Source: Excoecaria cochinchinensis
Taxonomy: Eukaryota > Streptophyta > Magnoliopsida > Malpighiales > Euphorbiaceae
DNA: 64,000 nucleotides
Direction: 5' to 3'
Assembly: GCA_947683425.1 (NCBI GenBank)
Contig: CANTUQ010000119.1
Location: 4,737,001 to 4,801,000 of the forward strand
The stretch's first letter is position 1. Every line of letters starts with the position of its first letter. Below, one piece after another: positions 11,142 to 22,636 of the stretch. A model generated the notes under the pieces. The model made no database searches, was not told the DNA's origin, and was given only the letters and a program-made list of their open reading frames with translations. The position numbers and the translations under genes are program-made.

Positions 11142-11690
11142 CTTCTCAAGCAAAAAGTGATCAATATGATGTTGCCCAAGCTCTCTTCAATTACAAGATG
11201 GTGGAGGCACTTCAGCTACTGCCCATGCATTAGAGATGTATAGGTATATTGAACATCTTGGCAAGTTGGGCTATGTAATGGACAACAATCTACACATAGA
11301 CCTGATCTTGTACTCATTGGCTTCTAGTTTTTCACCTTTTATGCTTAACTTCAATATGAACAAGATCGAGGTTACTATACCCGAGCTTATTAACATGCTC
11401 AAGGCTGCTGATGGATCTCTATAGAAGGGTCCAAAATCAGTCATGGTTGTCTCTTCTGCTCCCTATAAAGGGAAAAAGGGCAAGAAGCAATTGAAGAAGG
11501 CAATAAAGGCCTAAGGTGAAGAATCCAAGAAAGTGGTTACCAAAAAGGATAAGGACCCCAAAGGGACATGCTTCCACTATGGCAATGTTGGCCATTAGAA
11601 GCGGAACTACAAGGTCTACCTAGTGGCTCTTAAGGAGAAGAAGCAGGTTAAAGCTTCTAATCTAGGTTTTTATGTTATATAAATAAATAC
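11142..11690 (+). pseudogene. Ty1/copia gag relic, 3' part
   Basis: Continuation of the gag broken at 2269. It opens with ASQAKSDQYDVAQALF and holds an open piece at 11236-11424 with MYRYIEHLGKLGYVMD and FNMNKIEVTIPELINML, typical of the copia Gag capsid region. A lysine-rich stretch (KGKKGKKQLKKA) and a damaged zinc knuckle follow (CFHYGNVGH, where the second Cys has become Tyr and the following W codon is a stop). The frame shifts near 11200 and has stops at about 11422, 11512 and 11597. Nothing after 11690 looks like copia protease or integrase, so only gag remains. Confidence 0.8.
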
Positions 11691-11718
11691 ATATTTTAAT
11701 ACTTCTAGGCAATCTTAG
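11691..11718. other. short AT-rich junction
   Basis: Lies between the copia relic and the TG start of the next LTR. Nothing recognised. Confidence 0.4.
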
Positions 11719-12961
11719 TGTAATGGCCCTAACATTGGCTTAGAAGTATTAGTGAATGTCTATAGTGCATTTAGAGTGATCACAGTGTAGAGTAGTGTAT
11801 TGAGTGATGTTAACAGTAGTGAAGTTAAGAGTTAAATGTGTTTGAGGTATAATAATTTTGGTATGGGGGACCCCGGGTTAGCTATACAGCGGACCCGGCG
11901 GTCGATTTTTAGAAAATTTATTATTTGATAAAATCAATCTGTGGGCCGTCAGGAATTTAGTGGTGAAATTTGGAATGAAAACAGAGTTAAATAGGTCTCC
12001 GAAAGTCATTCTGAAGTTAGCCTCCGGTTCGGTCCAAATTGAACCGAAGTTTGACAGAGGTTTGATTGAATTTTTAAAAATAGTTATTGAGCTCAAAAGG
12101 GTACAAAGTGGGAAGTGTACATCCATAAAATAATTTTCTGTAATTTTTGACAGTGTTAGAATGATGTTTTACGGCAGAACTAGAAAGGGTTAAATCGAAC
12201 CGATTTAAGTGAATCGGGCCCCAAATGGACTCCGATTGAGTTGAAAATTTTCAGGGAGGCTATTTGTGATGTTTAAGAACAATGGAATTGGTTGGGAGTA
12301 AAAATAAGTTGAGGAACAAATAGATACTTTGAAACAGTGGAAAATTGGCAAAAAATCAAAATTTTGGTTCAAACCGGTTGGACCGATTTAGTTCATTTTC
12401 ACACTATATAAGGCAGCAAGTGGCCGGATTACTCTAGAGAAATCCAGCCTCCACTGCTCTCCCTTCTCTCCCTCTTGGCCGAATATGAGTTCATGGTTTC
12501 TTCTCCATTTTTCTTCATCTTTCTTCCAATCTTTCCCCATAATTCAACCTCCTAGATAAAGTTCAGCCTCTCTATAACATAAAGAAAGTAATTGGAGTCC
12601 ATTTGGAGCATTAAAAGTGAAGAAAACTAAGTATTCAAAGTTTTGGGTTAAATTTGAGGTAAGTGTTTAAGGTATAGGGTTTTCAAGTGTGTAGAGTTCA
12701 TTTATGAAGTTATTTTGTAAAAATAAACTATAGATTTGATGATATTTCAATGTGTGAATTCGGCCACCATAGGTTTTCTTTGTGAGGAAGGTTGTGCTCA
12801 AGCTAAAGATAAGGAAAAGGAAGCTTAGAAGGTGTAGAGCAAGAAATTGAGGCTTGTGGTTACAAAATCCTTCTATTTCCTTTGATTTAGTTTGAATATT
12901 AGGTTATGTTTAAGTGTGAATGTGTAATTAAGGCATGATTAATTGAATCTAACTTGATAAT
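11719..12961 (+). mobile_element. plus-strand LTR fragment cut by LTR G
   Basis: Starts TGTAATGGCCC, has a plausible core promoter near 12405 and a pyrimidine-rich leader (CTCTCCCTTCTCTCCC near 12455), then AT-rich DNA up to the TGTAATGCC start of G at 12962. The remaining part would lie beyond the right window end if G inserted here. No coding region. The family resembles the A/B LTRs in terminal sequence only. Confidence 0.6.
12405..12413 (+). promoter_or_regulatory. TATA box of the 11719 LTR
   Basis: CTATATAAGG, followed about 35-70 bp downstream by CTCTAGAG and a CT-rich leader, the layout of a plant LTR U3/R core promoter. Confidence 0.6.
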
Positions 12962-13344
12962 TGTAATGCCTATGCCCGACCACAAGATTAGCTCAGCTAA
13001 AGCAGTCGAGAATGGTTGTTACACAGCAATCACATGCACAAAAACTCTAACACACATGCATACCAAAACCTATACTATTAAATTTCATTATTAGAACATT
13101 CATACACAACAAATATCTCATGTTATCACATGCTAAAACCTACGCATTCATATAATACATACATCAAACACTTATTATTACAATACTTAGTCATTTATGT
13201 CTATATATATATCTTGGTTGCGAAAGGATCATACAAAACATATACAAAATACATTGCCCAAAATCCGAAAACCTACACTATAGGTATTCCTAATGTTGAC
13301 CGTTGGCAATGCGGATTTGTCCTTCATAATCACTTCGCGTCCAA

Positions 13345-13390
13345 ACCTACACGGATTAGAAAACATGTGCTAAGCGATAACACTCAGTGG
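13345..13390 (-). other. conserved LTR double stem-loop, degenerate (LTR G)
   Basis: ACCTACACGG..ATGTGCTAAGCG-ATAA-CACTCAGTGG. SL1 has lost two pairs and SL2 is weak. The position, about 400 bp from the LTR edge, matches H, C and E. Confidence 0.5.
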
Positions 13391-13561
13391 GGAAAAAAAT
13401 ATGTAATATACAATACAATAAATACAATCATGTATAAGGTATATCATATTATAAGCAAGTAAAGATGTGTTCAACTTCACAATTTCCACTCATCACATGT
13501 ATATATATACATTCAATGGACAAGCGATAATGCTCAGTGGACAAAAAGCAACTCTTGGGTA

Positions 13562-13747
13562 TCTCACGGTCACAACCATTTTGGTTGTCATCGTGACATA
13601 CTCCACATTACCAAGCAGAATGTAAAACATGGTATCTCACGGACACAACCCTTTTGGTAATTACCGTGACATACCAAGTTTATCTTGGCAGAATGGAATC
13701 CTTGCATACCTTGTGATGGCAATCTTTTTGGTTGTCACCGTGACCTA
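13562..13747. repeat. three spaced hairpins in LTR G
   Basis: TCACGGTCACAACC..GGTTGTCATCGTGA and two diverged copies, roughly 75 bp apart. Each has arms of about 11 bp around a TTTT-type loop. Confidence 0.55.
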
Positions 13748-14189
13748 TGCGAACATGCCAAAAACACAGCTGTGTTTTACCAAAACACAGTTGTGCTACC
13801 AATCTCATTTCTCATAACAATTACAAGACTTCTAAATCCTATTCAAACGTCACTCTCAGCCAATTCATCCATCTAATAATATGTTCACTTACTTACCAAC
13901 TTGCCATCAATCTCAATTTCCACACAAATAGACTTTCACTCAAATAGTTATAACCACAAATTCATAAAAGACCTTAAGCATTTTTTGGTTACTGTATTTA
14001 TGTAATTTTGAAATCTTACATATGATCAAACACAATCTATTTCCTCATAGTTTAAGCGTGTAATCTAATATCCGAAATTAGGGTTGAATCATAATGATCA
14101 CTTTCTAATCAAACCAAAACATAACCTCAATTCCAAATCACACATGCCACCCATAACATTCTGATCATTGTGGTGGATTTTGGTGAATG

Positions 14190-14450
14190 CCTCTGCAAGG
14201 ACTCTAGATTGTTGCCCTCCTGAGAAAACTTTATCTCAGTGCCCTCCTAAAAGGACCCTGGGTTAGTGCCCTCTAGAAAGGACTTTGGGTTAGTGCCCTC
14301 CTAAAACGATTGTGTCTTGGTGCCCTCTTGAGAGGTCTTTAGGTTGGTGTCCTCCTGAAAGGACTTGGATGAATGCCCCCTAAAGGACCGTATGGTTGCC
14401 CCCTAAAGAAAAGTTGCCCCCTAATGGACGGATTGGTGCCCCATGAAGGA
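14190..14450. repeat. tandem repeat, GTGCCCTCCT unit (about 35-40 bp)
   Basis: At least seven imperfect copies of a unit with GTGCCCTCCTGAAAGGACTTTGG. The LTRs of A hold a comparable run (CTGGAGTAATCCTTCGGGG units, about 39 bp) at 45748-45865 and 52172-52290. Confidence 0.7.
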
Positions 14451-14454
14451 CTAG

Positions 14455-14706
14455 AATGATGATGTGACTGTCGCCATTTAATCGGCATAAAAACCACGGT
14501 TGATGAGGATATGATTATTACCATTTAATTGCCATGAAAACCACAGTTGATGAGGATGTGATTATTGTCAATTAATCGCCATGAAGACCACAGTTGATGA
14601 GGATGTGATTATTGCCATTTAATCGGCATGAAAACCACAATTGATGAGGATGTGATTATTGCCATTTTGTTAGCCTGAAAACCACAATTGATGAGGATGT
14701 GATTAT
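14455..14706. repeat. 47-bp tandem array in LTR G, left half
   Basis: GTTGATGAGG starts recur at 14499, 14546, 14593, 14640 and 14687, giving an exact 47-bp period. Each unit contains GTGATTATTGCCATTT and GGCATGAAAACCAC. The array is cut by element F and continues at 63092. Confidence 0.9.
14702..14706. other. TSD ATTAT, left copy of element F
   Basis: Precedes TGTAACAACCC. The matching copy is at 63092-63096, after the last base of F, and joining the flanks restores a repeat unit of the 47-bp array. Confidence 0.85.
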
Positions 14707-16198
14707 TGTAACAACCCAAACCCATACAATGCACACTGCATGATAACATAGGTAGGGTGTGACGAAGGGTGGAGGGTGTTACTGGACGGAAACACAATAT
14801 AGCAATTAAAGAAACAGGATAATAAAATTTATAATAACAAACCGTATCGACACACGCCTTTCTAACACCCTATACACATTAATCCTATTACAATTCAACA
14901 ATTGTTACAGAACAAAACTTAATTACATTACTATTTTTATAATTAATGTTCAAACATATAAGCACCTTTAATACTTGCAAATAAATGCATCCATGTAACT
15001 CATTCACTAAGTATGTGACTATAGCAAGTACACAAATTAAAATACTTTAATAATTCTCTATATTGACTCCATATAAGCAACCATACTCACAACTTTTAAA
15101 CATATTATCAATATGCATTTTTCACATGCATATCCTTGTACAATCCAAAAATCCTTCATACATGCTTACTAAAATAGGTATTTATAATAAAAGACTTATA
15201 CATTACATATATGCATATACTTCCAATTATATATACTTATAGTATAAAATGCATTATTTGTTACACTTCTTTTTATTCGACTGATGTTGGGATTAGGATA
15301 CAATAACGCATATATACCCAAAAGTAATCTCACAATTTCACATAGGGGTCCATATCAGATCCGAGAACACATGGGTGCGTAAAGCACTAGCTTAGATAGC
15401 AATTAAGCCACGTTAGACAAAATGTTCACATTCACACCAAAAGCTTATTCTCATACTTTCATGCAAGTCATCACATAAACTCATCAATTCTTTACTTATT
15501 ATTTCATTCACATTCTTTTATTCATTTATTGCCTGCTAAATCAAGGGAGTGGATAACGAGTGAACACATTAGTACCCGAAGGCACAAACAAAAGCAATTT
15601 CTTTCCTTTTCATTCAAAAACATTTTCACATTGGGGATCTTAAATAAGATCCAACTTATAAGGATTGCAAGGACCCAAACGGTGACCTGATCAGGGTCCA
15701 TAACACATTGGGGCTACAGCTAACAGAACTCTATAAGCATGCCTATCTATCAACGACCGACTAACGCATGCTACATATGTTAATTTCATCATATAATACT
15801 CACATCACATTTACACTTTTTTATTTAGAATATGTATCATTAATATAATCATATACTCATTTATTTACATGTTATTCATAATAATCACTTATCTTTCCCA
15901 ATAATAATCATGTACTATTTCTTAAGTCTATGTGGTCATATAAGCATATCAAATAACTTCATACCATTAGATATCTTGCACACATTTAAACTCATTAAAC
16001 AAGTTTACACTCTTTCATATACCTATATATATATATATACATTCACAACTTAACGAATGCATATTAATTTTCATACTTCAATTATTGATCAAATGGTAAA
16101 ACATATTATAATTCCTGTGATAATTCATATATATATACCATAAGTAAGAAACCATGCAAAGTATAACAAATAAAAGTCTCTTGAAACATAGGGAAAAG

Positions 16199-16500
16199 TC
16201 ACGCTCGCGATAGAGGCAATTGCATACAGAGGTGTGCTCGCGACAACCAGCCATGCTTTGAAAAGAAGCTGGCCGGTCTCTGTCACATTCACGACCGAGG
16301 TTACGCTCGCGATAGAGGGCGGGCAGGCCTCGGTCGCACTAGTGCAGTCAAAGGCATTCGCGATAGGGGACAGCCCGGGAAAGGCTCGGCTACTGAACAC
16401 TCTATCGCGCTCGCAACAGAGAGCTACACATTAAGAGCTTGGATCACCGAACTCTGTCGTGCTTGCGACACAGGTTGCACTCACAATAGAGTCGAGTATG
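16199..16500. repeat. decayed CpG palindrome array, F left LTR
   Basis: Units such as GTCACGCTCGCGATAGAG and TGCTCGCGACA, with many CG-to-TG/CA changes (for example CTGTCGTGCTTGCGACA). This is what loss of methylated CpGs would give. Confidence 0.75.
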
Positions 16501-17208
16501 ACACATAGATGCCGATCTGAACACAACTTCCACAGTAAAATCTTTTCCAAATCATGCAATTAACCTATAGAACTTCCAAAAATTCATCACATGACATTCA
16601 AGACATATTACCCATTACTTTACCCAAGATTTACACTCAAAGAAGTGATTAAAAAGATCAAAGAACAATTTGCTCAATCAAAGTTTAAAAGCCTAGAAAA
16701 TTTCACAAAATCAACATATTTTCACTTTTGCATACTATAGTCAACCTTGACTTCCAATTTCTACTTAAACTTATCGACACCCAACTCAAACATATAATGA
16801 ACCTACTTAACTTGTGATTTCTAGAAATTATAACCAAAATTCAAAAGCCAAAACATTTAAAAATCACATAGAACCCAAACCTCACTTCCTTTGCTCCTAT
16901 AAGCTCAATTGATTGCTCATCCATAATCACCATCATCCAATTTCCTCATCAAATGCACACATAACATTGGTTAGGGTTTCTAACTATTCAAAGAAAGGTT
17001 AAAGAAATCAAAAGCTCATAACTTACCTTTTTAACTCAAATCTTTCACTCAAACACTTGGACTTGCAAATTTCTTCACTTCCATCCTAAAGCTTAAATTT
17101 GGGAAGAGGGGATAGCATTGGAAAAAGAAGAAGAAGAAAAAGAAGAGGAAGATCGTAGGGAACGGGAGAGGTGAGCAGAAATCTACTCTCCCCCACGTTC
17201 TCGCTCTT

Positions 17209-17216
17209 CTTTTATA
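17209..17216 (-). promoter_or_regulatory. TATA box of element F LTR
   Basis: Minus strand GGGGTATAAAAGAAGAG, followed by a leader containing GTGGGGGAGAG. A weaker copy is in the second LTR near 18961-18968 (GGTATAAACGAAG). Confidence 0.6.
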
Positions 17217-17563
17217 CCCCTTCCCTCCAAACTTATCCCTCAATGCCAAGTGTCACTAACCCATTGGTACATTCTAAATTTTTATGTCAAACTCCCTTTT
17301 AATCCTTCATCTCTTAACTCTTCTTGCTTTTAACATATAATTTTATAAATCTTAACATCGGCCACATAAACAATTTTTATCACTTTAATTTTAGTCCCTA
17401 AATCCATACTTCACAATTTACAATTGGCCACACTTTCCGAAACTTTTACATTAATTCTTAACTCATCCTTTCGGCAAACCCAACACCACAACTTACATAC
17501 TTTCAGTCACCACTATTCCCAGACATGTACAAATCTGTCTAGGGTAGAGTTTGTGGTGTTACA

Positions 17564-17716
17564 ACTCTTCCCAACTTAAAGAATTTTGTCATCGAAATTC
17601 ACTTACATCGGAGATTTCGTATACTATACTCCAATTCGCTATCATTCATACAAATTACTACTATATCATAATATAACACTTACATTCTATACTTACTACT
17701 ATATCATAATATAACA
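17564..17716. other. residual internal DNA of element F
   Basis: Starts with the polypurine-side sequence (minus strand GTCATCGAAATTC-type phrase before CTTTAAGTTGGGAAGAGT when read backwards). Ends in a direct repeat of TTACTACTATATCATAATAT (17658 and 17694), a likely scar of the deletion. Confidence 0.6.
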
Positions 17717-17930
17717 CACATTTAAACTCATAAAACAAGTTTACACTCTTTCATATACCTATATATATATACATTCACAACTTAACAAATGCATATTAAT
17801 TCTCATACTTTAATTATTGATGACATGGTAAAACATATTATAATTCCTGTGATAACTCACATATATATACCATAAGTGAGAAACCATGCAAAGTATAACA
17901 AATAAAAGTCTCTTACAACAGAGGGGAAAG

Positions 17931-18235
17931 TCACGCTCGCAATGACCTATTGCGGTCGCGATAGAGGCAATTGGCTTACAGAGGTGCACTAGCGACAACT
18001 AGCCGCATTCGCAAGAAGAAGTTGGCCAGTCTCTATCGCGTTCACAATCGAGGTCATGCTCGCGAAAGAGTGGGGTAGGCCTTGGTCGCGATCGCGCGCT
18101 CAAAAGTGCTCTCAACACGAGAAAGCCCGGCAGAGGCTTGGCTACTGAACACGCTATCGCACTCACAAAATGCATCGGGCTCGCGACAGAGAGCTCCACA
18201 TTAAGAGCTCGGATCACTGAACTCTATCGTGCTTG
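17931..18235. repeat. decayed CpG palindrome array, F right LTR
   Basis: Counterpart of 16199-16500, including GGTCGCGATCGCGCGC and TCGGGCTCGCGACAGAG, with many CpG losses. Confidence 0.7.
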
Positions 18236-19308
18236 CAACGGAGTCTTGCATCACGCACAGATGGCGACCTCAGCACAACTTCCACACTAAAATCTTCTCC
18301 AAATCATGCAATTAGCCTATAAAACTTCCACAAATTCATCACATGACATTCAAGACATATTACCCATTACCTTACACAAGATTTACACATAAAGAAGTGA
18401 TTAAAAATATCAAAGAACAATTTGCTTAATTAAAGTTTAAAAACCCATAAAATTTCCCAAAATCCACATATTTTCACTTTCACATACTATAGTCAACCTT
18501 GACTTCCAATTTCTACTGAAACTTATCAATACCTAACTCAAACATACAATTAACCTACTTAACTTGTGAATTTCCATAAATTACAACCAAAATTCAAAAG
18601 CCAAAACATTCAAAAACCATATAGATTCCAAACCTGATTTCCTTTGCTCCTATAAGCTCAATTGATTGCTATCCATAATCACCATCATCCAATTTCCTCA
18701 TCAAATGCACACATAACATTGGTTATGGTTTCTAACTATTCAAAGAAAGGTTAAAGAAATCAAAAGCTCATAACTTACCTTTTCAACTCAAATCTTTCAC
18801 TCAAACACTTGAACTTGCAAATTTCTTCACTTCCATCCTAAAGCTTGAATTTGGGAAGAGGGAATAGTGTTGGAAGAAGAAGAAAAAGAAAAAGAAGAGG
18901 AAGATCGTATGGAACGGGAGAGGTGAGCAGAAATCTGCTCTCCCCCACGTTCTCTCTCTTCGTTTATACCCCTTCCCTCCAAACTTATCCCTCAATACCA
19001 AGTGTCACCAACCCATCAGTCCATTCTAGATTTTATGTCAAACTCTCTTTTAATCCTTCATCTCTTAACTCTTCATGCTTTTAACATATAATTTTATAAA
19101 TCTTAATATCGGCCACATAAACAATTTTTATCACTTTAATTTTAGTCCCTAAATCCATACTTCACAATTTACAATTGGCCGCACTTGCCGAAACTTTTAC
19201 ATTGATTATGAACTCGTTCTTTCAGCAAACCCAACACCATAACTTACATAATTTCAGTCAACACAATTCCTAGACATGTATAAATCTATATAGGGTACAT
19301 TTCGGGTT

Positions 19309-19313
19309 GTTAC
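19309..19313. other. TSD GTTAC, left copy of element B
   Basis: The right copy at 63086-63090 reads TTTAC (one mismatch). Joining the two sides restores the TGTTACA end of the F LTR. Confidence 0.75.
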
Positions 19314-19942
19314 TGTAACACCCTTAATCTATACGCACACTACGATTCCAACGTTACTGCACGGTTACTTGATTCTCTTTAAACTGCTCTTAAGATTATT
19401 GCAGAAATTTGAGTACATTTTTTTTTCACTACACCTATCTACCCTATAGCTATTTTAGCTTCACTAATCATTCATTCAAATACAGATATGCCACCCAATT
19501 CTACCGAAATTTCGGCAAAACTTCCTCTATAATATTGCCTATACCCCTATAAACAGAAAGTCTTTACACTTCTAATAATCATATATACATTCACCCTACT
19601 CCAATTCAAACTCCAACACAAGTTTGCCCATCCTCCAATTTAGGTCCATTCACACACTCATACAATAATTCACAAATATCATAAGTCAAAGCTTACATCA
19701 ATTGTACAAAATACAAAGATATAACATTAATACATCAAAGCTATCAGCTATAAATAATTGTTCAATACAAACTCTTTGATACAATAGTATCCTAATTATC
19801 TATGTAGTGTACATGCCAAAAAGAAACAAGATCAAAATTATCAATTCCTAGAAGTATCATGCTTATCACTTCCTTGTCATGCTTTCTATCCAGCATTACT
19901 CCTTTGAAATAGTGCTGATACTCTCTTGATTTCTATCTTACA

Positions 19943-19988
19943 CCTGCGCGAGGATAAACCACACGCTAAGCTTCACGCTTAGTGGTGA
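19943..19988 (-). other. conserved LTR double stem-loop (B left LTR)
   Basis: Minus strand ACCACTAAGCG-TGA-AGCTTAGCGTGTGGT, then GGATAAACC/TCGCGCAGGTGT. Outer pairs ACCAC/GTGGT replace the CCC/GGG of H. Confidence 0.7.
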
Positions 19989-20633
19989 CTACCAAATTTA
20001 CTTATCCAAAGCATAAAATATTAAATATACACATACAACTTAAACATACATACATACATTAACATTTTTGTATTAAGGTAGCGAATTACTATCTCTTTCC
20101 ATATATCACGTTTCATAATTTATATATATCAATTATCACTTAAGCATAAATTATTTATTTAGCTGCAAGTTAAATATAACTGCTTTGTAAAGTAAAACAA
20201 CATATATGCAATACATTCAATATTTTCTCAAAAAGTTGAGACTTTATAAAACATTTATAATCAAGTTTCCAACTTCAAAACTGAGATCTCATTGTATTTT
20301 GCTCATATGAAAAACACGTTTATCATGCATCACTATACTAATTCCATGGATTAATAAACAGTCAATATGCTTATAACATAGCAATTAATGTCATTCCTAC
20401 GTTAACAATTATTTCATCTAATCCAATAATATCCACTACCATATACACATGTATGTAGTACACATTGATGAATATAAAGTTCATATAAATACATAAAACC
20501 ACTTCATCATATCACTAATTTCATAAGATCATTTACCAATACCATTTATTTAATTAAAATTTTTATCATAAAACTAACATCTATTTCATAATTTAAGATA
20601 TTAGTATGCATTGTTAACTTTTCAGCTAAATAT

Positions 20634-20674
<41 letters not shown>
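20634..20674. repeat. (CA)n(TA)n microsatellite, B left LTR
   Basis: About 12 CA then 8 TA repeats. The right-LTR copy at 59842-59902 has about 22 CA units. Confidence 0.9.
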
Positions 20675-21998
20675 ACTTTAAATTTTACCCTTATCTATTA
20701 GTTAACATCTCTTTATTAGTTTTACTATGTTATCCTTCAACTTACTTCCATCATTAAGTTACTTTATGGTTTCTTAACCCACATTTACTTACATACTTAC
20801 CTTCTAACTTCTTGGGTCATACATTTAATATAGATTACCAAATTTATTATTTAGATTCACTAATTTACCTCACTCTATTTATTCATCATTTAATTCCTTG
20901 ATTCACACATTTATTTTTGCATTCATCAATTCACTTTTAATTTATTATTTTGCCCCTAGTATTAATCCGGTAGAAATCTTCAAACCGGATACACGGGACT
21001 AATACACTCTAGAGTGATCTCCAAGAATCACTTGCACATTTACAATCCACTTCACTTTGCACTTTAACACTTCATCACTTTTGCAGTGAGCAATACACTT
21101 TAAACATTTAATCACTAAGGTAAACCATCGTAAATCTACCAAAACAAAGCAAGTCGCCATGACTTGCACCGTGATATGGACGTCCCTATGGCTAGCCAAC
21201 TATATCCTGAACTAGACTTCACTACCAGACTACTAAGGGCAAAAATCATTGAATGTAATTTTAGTAAAACAAAACTTTAATCTCCACTTAAAACAAAATC
21301 AACATACATTGTAATCCAAAAATGTCAGAAGTAATTCCAATAGCACAAGTTATTATTATCTCATACCACTCGATTTACTTGCCACATTTCACTAATTTAT
21401 TTCCACAACATGTCATTAATCATATTTCAACCACCACTCTTTCCTTCCATTCCAATTCACTTCCAATTTATTTCGTTAAATTAAGTTTATTTCATACCAT
21501 ACCGATTACATATATATTATTATTTATATAAGCATTCACTATATCTCACTGGTCCAATTCTGTTTATAAATTTCATCATTTAAATGTGTATAACCCAATT
21601 ACTTTATTTATGACCTGAAACTCTGATTTTCTTAACAATTTAATAAATTTTATTATTATAATTACCTTTTATCTTCACTCATTATTTAATAATACCCTTA
21701 ATTCTCTAATTCAATCAATTACCATATGCCTATTCAAATTACCCCTAATTACTAAGTATATTACATTAGATCGAAATACTCCTTCTAGTCCTAAAGTTTT
21801 ATTTCTAACTACCTCATTTTATTAAAATAGCACATATTAAAAGTTCTCAACTAACCATCTATTATTTACTGGTCATTCCAAAACATGTTATCCATCTCAA
21901 ACATTCAACTTTCAAACTTAATTTCTATCAGTCTTCACTACTAATACTTACACATATATGTACTCTATTAAATCTCTTATATTGCTGGAATTATTTTA

Positions 21999-22003
21999 CT
22001 GAC
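21999..22003. other. TSD CTGAC, left copy of element D
   Basis: The right copy at 40305-40309 is GTGAC. The unbroken target in the other B LTR (about 61219-61228) reads TTTTAGTGACATA, so the left copy carries one substitution. Confidence 0.8.
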
Positions 22004-22227
22004 TGTAGACACTGGGTCCTGAGATAGCCCAAATCAGAGTTACCCAATGATGATAAGATGCCTTGTCACAGGCAAAAGCGTTAAAAGTGATGATTTTCTT
22101 GAAAATTTGCATTTTAGAGTGAAAAATTAAAAAATATTAAAAAATATTTTAAAAATTAATTTTGAAGAATCGGGGCTTAAAAATATAGTATTTTTAGTTA
22201 ATCTTTAAAAATAAAAAAAATAAAAAA

Positions 22228-22450
22228 TTCCGAGCAACGGCGCCTTGCAGCAGCGCGGAGGCGCGCGCGCTGTCGCGAGGCGCTGCGGAGCGCCATCGCG
22301 CGGCGCTCCGCGCACGAGCGTCGCCCGCGTGACATCGATCGCGCACGCAACGCGCAATTGTCCGAGCGATGCCTCGCACATTCGCGCGCAGCGTGCGCTA
22401 CAGACGCCCGTCGGGCGCTCCGACGGGCGTCTGTAGGCCCTATTCCGCCG
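22228..22450. other. GC-rich island with perfect 17-bp inverted repeat in D LTR
   Basis: CpG-dense block (GCGCGC, TCGCGAGG) inside AT-rich DNA. It ends in CTACAGACGCCCGTCGG (22398-22414), loop GCGCT, and its exact complement at 22420-22436. The right LTR (37620-37800) keeps the island but has an imperfect hairpin. Confidence 0.85.
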
Positions 22451-22629
22451 CAAAATTGGGATTTTGCCCAAAAATTGATTTTTTCCGATTTTTTTCCACA
22501 AAATTCGATTTTTTATGATTTGTTTAAGGGATTTTCAGGTTTTTTTCAATTTTTAAAATTTACAATTTTTAATATCTGATTTTATTAAGTTTTATCCCTT
22601 TAATTAACATTTTTTTCCTATTTTGTTCA

Positions 22630-22636
22630 TATAAAA
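22630..22636 (+). promoter_or_regulatory. candidate TATA box, D 5' LTR
   Basis: CATATAAAAAG followed by TTTCATC/TTTTTCTCTTCTTCC pyrimidine leader. The same arrangement is at 37971 in the right LTR. Confidence 0.5.

Larger units (their letters stand above)
12962..14706 (-). mobile_element. LTR G, left part (minus strand)
   Basis: Begins TGTAATGCC and contains a degenerate hairpin motif near 13365-13390 (GTGCTAAGCGATAACACTCAGTGGGG). A second CAAGCGATAATGCTCAGTGG lies near 13524, then three short hairpins (13562-13747), a run of 'GTGCCCTCCT' repeats and a 47-bp tandem array. Element F interrupts it at 14707 and it resumes at 63092. The minus orientation is inferred from module order compared with H, C and E. 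Confidence 0.7.
14707..17563 (-). repeat. complete LTR of element F (3' LTR on minus strand)
   Basis: 2,857 bp. Contains the phrases GTGGATAACGAGTGAAC (about 15550) and CCTGATCAGGGTCC (about 15686), shared with H and C, and a decayed CpG palindrome array at 16199-16500. No clear double stem-loop was found. Confidence 0.8.
17717..19313 (-). repeat. truncated LTR of element F (5' LTR on minus strand)
   Basis: Aligns with 15981-17563 from ACACATTTAAACTCA to the end. The last A of its TTACA end lies at 63091 on the far side of element B. Clearly more diverged from its partner than the LTR pairs of A or H. Confidence 0.8.
19314..22003 (-). repeat. left LTR of element B, first segment
   Basis: Aligns with 58513-61223 of the right LTR and is interrupted by element D at 22003/40310. 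Holds the double stem-loop (19943-19985) and a (CA)n(TA)n tract. Confidence 0.88.

Noticed and set aside
14455..14706. CRISPR-like regular repeat
   Set aside because: Units are plain 47-bp tandem repeats without variable spacers, in a plant genome.
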